Below are positions 47,028 to 48,245 of a stretch of 48,245 bases of DNA, one piece after another. A program made the translations under genes and the position numbers. Under the pieces are notes generated by a model that was not told the origin of the DNA, made no database searches, and saw only the letters and a program-made list of their open reading frames with translations. The stretch comes from 2-02-FULL-45-10 sp964478235 (GTDB taxonomy: Bacteria > Patescibacteriota > Patescibacteriia > Magasanikbacterales > GWA2-37-8), in the NCBI GenBank assembly GCA_964478235.1, contig CAYZGX010000007.1:1-48245 (forward strand). The letters are read 5' to 3'. Position 1 is the stretch's first letter. The number at the start of each line of letters is the position of its first letter.

Positions 47028-47130
47028 TTGACAAAAGATGTTTTTTATACTACTCTACCAGCAGATGGTAATCCTGGCGCGAAATTATATATTCGCTCCG
47101 AAACTCAAGACCCCCGTAAGGGGGTCTTTT
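47028..47130 (+). ncRNA. short RNA antisense to the adjacent tRNA-like RNA
   Basis: Promoter TTGACA (47028-47033), 17 nt, TACTCT (47051-47056); predicted start near 47063. The ~68-nt RNA has a hairpin GCGAA/TTCGC (47079-47096) and ends in the terminator AAGACCCCC GTAA GGGGGTCTTTT (47107-47130). GATGGTAATCCTGG (47064-47077) is the exact complement of 47208-47221 in the tRNA-like RNA, and CGCGAAA, TTCGCTC and CTCAAG match further complements in the same order. Confidence 0.65.
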
Positions 47131-47171
47131 GCTTTAAGAAAACTTTATCTCTCTTTATATATACTACTTAT

Positions 47172-47260
47172 GGTGGACTTGAGGGCGGAGAGCGAATGGT
47201 TTCGCGACCAGGATTACCATCCTCGGTCCTGGGGTTCGATTCCCCCTCCGTCCACCACCA
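47172..47260 (+). ncRNA. tRNA-like RNA with encoded CCA and no normal anticodon arm
   Basis: A -10 TATACT (47160-47165) would start transcription at about 47172. The 5' GGTGGAC pairs with GTCCACC (47250-47256), followed by ACCA. An alternative acceptor GGGCGGA/TCCGTCC gives the same type of fold, also followed by ACCA. Inside are a hairpin GCGAA/TTCGC, a hairpin GACC-AGGAT TACC ATCCT-C-GGTC with a four-base loop where an anticodon arm would be, and a canonical T-arm GGGG TTCGATT CCCC. A terminator follows. The true tRNAs here for which I checked the 3' end do not encode CCA. Not a tmRNA that I can recognise. Confidence 0.6.
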
Positions 47261-47261
47261 A

Positions 47262-47291
47262 AAAACTCTCCACAACGGAGAGTTTTTTAAC
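47262..47291. terminator. terminator after the tRNA-like RNA, shared with the convergent gene
   Basis: AAAAACTCTCC ACAAC GGAGAGTTTTTT. Confidence 0.9.
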
Positions 47292-47674
47292 TACTGTTTC
47301 AATAACACTGGATCAAAGCCCATTTCCACCAATCGTTTGAAAAGCGGTATAAGACGCTCCTCGCCACTACGAGCTTTAATCTCTTTCTCCTGCTTCTCTA
47401 AAGCTTCAAGATCCAACTCTTCGCCTCCTTTGTGGGCTTTAAAGACAGCTTCAGCTAAATCACCCATCTCTTTTTTACTATTTAAAATTGCCTCTATATT
47501 GATGGAAGAAAATTCTGACGCCAAAAGACCATCAACAGCATCCATAATCGCATCTTTTTGAGGATTTTTACCTCGACGCTCGCGATAATACCCACCTGGC
47601 AAATAAAGATAAAAATTGTTTAGACTTTCTACCTCTTGCTCAGCTTCTAACCGTGGTCTAAAGATTTCACTCAT
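47291..47674 (-). CDS. small soluble hypothetical protein
   Basis: 127 residues from MSEIFRPRLEAEQEVESLNN. It is charged and mostly helical (DAIMDAVDGLLASEFSSINI, KEMGDLAEAVFKAHKGGEEL) and ends FKRLVEMGFDPVLLKQ. No motif recognised, no signal peptide. It overlaps the terminator at its 3' end and is convergent with the tRNA-like gene. Confidence 0.65.
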   Translation of the reverse strand: MSEIFRPRLEAEQEVESLNNFYLYLPGGYYRERRGKNPQKDAIMDAVDGLLASEFSSINIEAILNSKKEMGDLAEAVFKAHKGGEELDLEALEKQEKEIKARSGEERLIPLFKRLVEMGFDPVLLKQ

Positions 47675-47863
47675 ACAAAAAAACAAAAAATGACCCTTCT
47701 ATAGTACTCAATCACCTATTTTAAAGCAACTAGTGGCGCTCTGCAAAAAAGTCCCTCGACTTATCCCCACCACAACCCTATTTACCCACATTTTTTACCC
47801 TTGCCAACACACGGGGCTGGTGATAGTATGACCAGTACACAACAACTAAAAAAGAGGGGTCGA

Positions 47864-47941
47864 ATGCCTTCTTTTTTTAACGCCAAAATTGGTGTAAAAA
47901 AGTTCGAAAAAACAATCTGTGGGGGCGTTTTTACGTTTTAG
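47864..47941 (+). CDS. possible 25-residue leader peptide
   Basis: MPSFFNAKIGVKKFEKTICG plus five residues, with ribosome site AGAGGGG at good distance and an upstream promoter TTGCCA-17-TAGTAT. The 3' part lies in a stem with arms GTAAAAA/TTTTTAC. It sits ahead of the ribonucleotide reductase promoter, so it could be a leader peptide or a small free protein. Too short for codon evidence. Confidence 0.4.
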   Translation: MPSFFNAKIGVKKFEKTICGGVFTF

Positions 47942-47965
47942 CCAAGAAAACGATTAGTAGTGGTG

Positions 47966-48024
47966 TTATCCACAGGATGACCACTACCTATAGTGTTAGC
48001 GCTATGCTACACTACTAGCACTTA
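47966..48024. promoter_or_regulatory. NrdR-type box and DnaA box ahead of the reductase gene
   Basis: CCACTACCTATAGTGT (47981-47996; reverse strand ACACTATAGGTAGTGG) matches the NrdR consensus ACACwATATnTwGTGT at about 14 of 16 positions. A second, weak candidate is at 48009-48024. A perfect DnaA box TTATCCACA lies at 47966-47974. The promoter appears to be TTACAA-16-TATACA with only 8 bases to the ATG at 48058. Confidence 0.65.
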
Positions 48025-48057
48025 CAAAGTGCTTTTTATTTTTTATACACTCTCCGT

Positions 48058-48245
48058 ATGTCAGCAATTAAGAAGATCAAAAAACGCGATGGTTCAATGG
48101 TAGATTTTAAAGTTGAAAAAGTACATGTCGCTATTCAAAAAGCTTTCATCGAAGTTCGTGGTAGTTTTATTCCAGAAGTAGTGAAAGCTATCACCGATAA
48201 TGTGGTAAAAAATTTAGAAAGCTTCTTCACCGAAATTAATCCAGC
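48058..48245 (+). CDS. ribonucleotide reductase, N-terminal ATP-cone (cut by window edge)
   Basis: The visible 62 residues (MSAIKKIKKRDGSMVDFKVE, KVHVAIQKAFIEVRG...) form most of an ATP-cone, the allosteric dATP/ATP-binding domain at the start of many ribonucleotide reductases (and of NrdR itself). The reading frame is open to the edge. Class (NrdA, NrdD or NrdJ) cannot be decided. The NrdR-type box upstream supports the reductase reading over NrdR itself, which has a zinc ribbon before the cone. Confidence 0.85.
   Translation, partial: MSAIKKIKKRDGSMVDFKVEKVHVAIQKAFIEVRGSFIPEVVKAITDNVVKNLESFFTEINP

Noticed and set aside
47172..47260. Selenocysteine tRNA or ordinary tRNA-Gly
   Set aside because: No TCA anticodon and no seven-base anticodon loop can be folded; only acceptor and T-arm look like tRNA.
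1..48245. CRISPR arrays, IS elements, phage genes
   Set aside because: No regularly spaced direct repeats, transposases, integrases or phage structural genes were found.
1..48245. Alternative genetic code (UGA as Gly, as in Gracilibacteria)
   Set aside because: Genes end cleanly at TGA (for example the ATGA overlap at 43253-43256) and conserved Gly positions use GGN.

Overview
The window looks like chromosomal DNA of a Patescibacteria (Candidate Phyla Radiation) bacterium of the Parcubacteria type; this is inferred from gene content, not from a phylogeny. Supporting traits are the moderate to low GC, compact genes with few Shine-Dalgarno sites, many tiny 5' UTRs, the standard code, an expanded set of VirB2/TrbC-like pilins, type IV minor pilins, secreted Cys-rich and lamin-tail proteins, and an economical gene set. 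No phage, transposon or CRISPR array was seen.

Layout. 1-1.1 kb: the 5' end of a 23S rRNA gene (minus) with a long structured leader but no 16S gene upstream. 1.1-5.4 kb: acidic protein, Smr protein behind tRNA-Leu(TAG), then rpsO, an NYN-domain gene and pnp (RNA metabolism). 5.4-13.4 kb: ten VirB2/TrbC-like pilin genes, interrupted by tRNA-Arg, tRNA-His and a MurG/MGDG-synthase-like glycosyltransferase. The upstream end of the array is joined to a solute-binding-like lipoprotein and galU (13.4-15.7 kb). 15.8-19.5 kb: three type IV minor pilin genes. 19.6-23.4 kb: tRNA-Leu(TAA), a 47-residue membrane peptide in its own transcription unit, and two surface proteins sharing its N-terminal motif. 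23.4-30.5 kb: ruvB, a class A penicillin-binding protein, a 3D-domain protein, and a dksA-lspA-comM operon. 30.5-31.2 kb: non-coding, with a candidate ~300-nt RNA and an origin-like cluster (DnaA box, two matching palindromes, hairpin). Genes to the left run mostly leftward and genes to the right mostly rightward.

31.2-48.2 kb: lamin-tail/OB protein, two tRNA-Ser genes, pyrD, an ACT protein, a GerMN lipoprotein, a DoxX-like protein, trhO, znuABC with a palindromic operator, riboflavin kinase, a half-size MFS protein, two NUDIX hydrolases, an O-antigen-ligase-like protein, an M50-like protease, an MgtC protein, tRNA-Ala, a tRNA-like RNA, and the start of a ribonucleotide reductase gene behind an NrdR-type box.

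Themes. Surface display dominates: pilins, minor pilins and Cys-rich secreted proteins occur with lipoprotein processing (LspA), GalU, cell-wall synthesis and ComM. The most unusual signals are (i) the pilin array, (ii) elements beside tRNA genes that carry inverted copies of that tRNA's own T-arm, plus a short RNA antisense to a tRNA-like RNA, (iii) the origin-like region at 31 kb, and (iv) a shared N-terminal motif (PHEHFI.ALSFLV.SLSG) in a microprotein and two large surface proteins.
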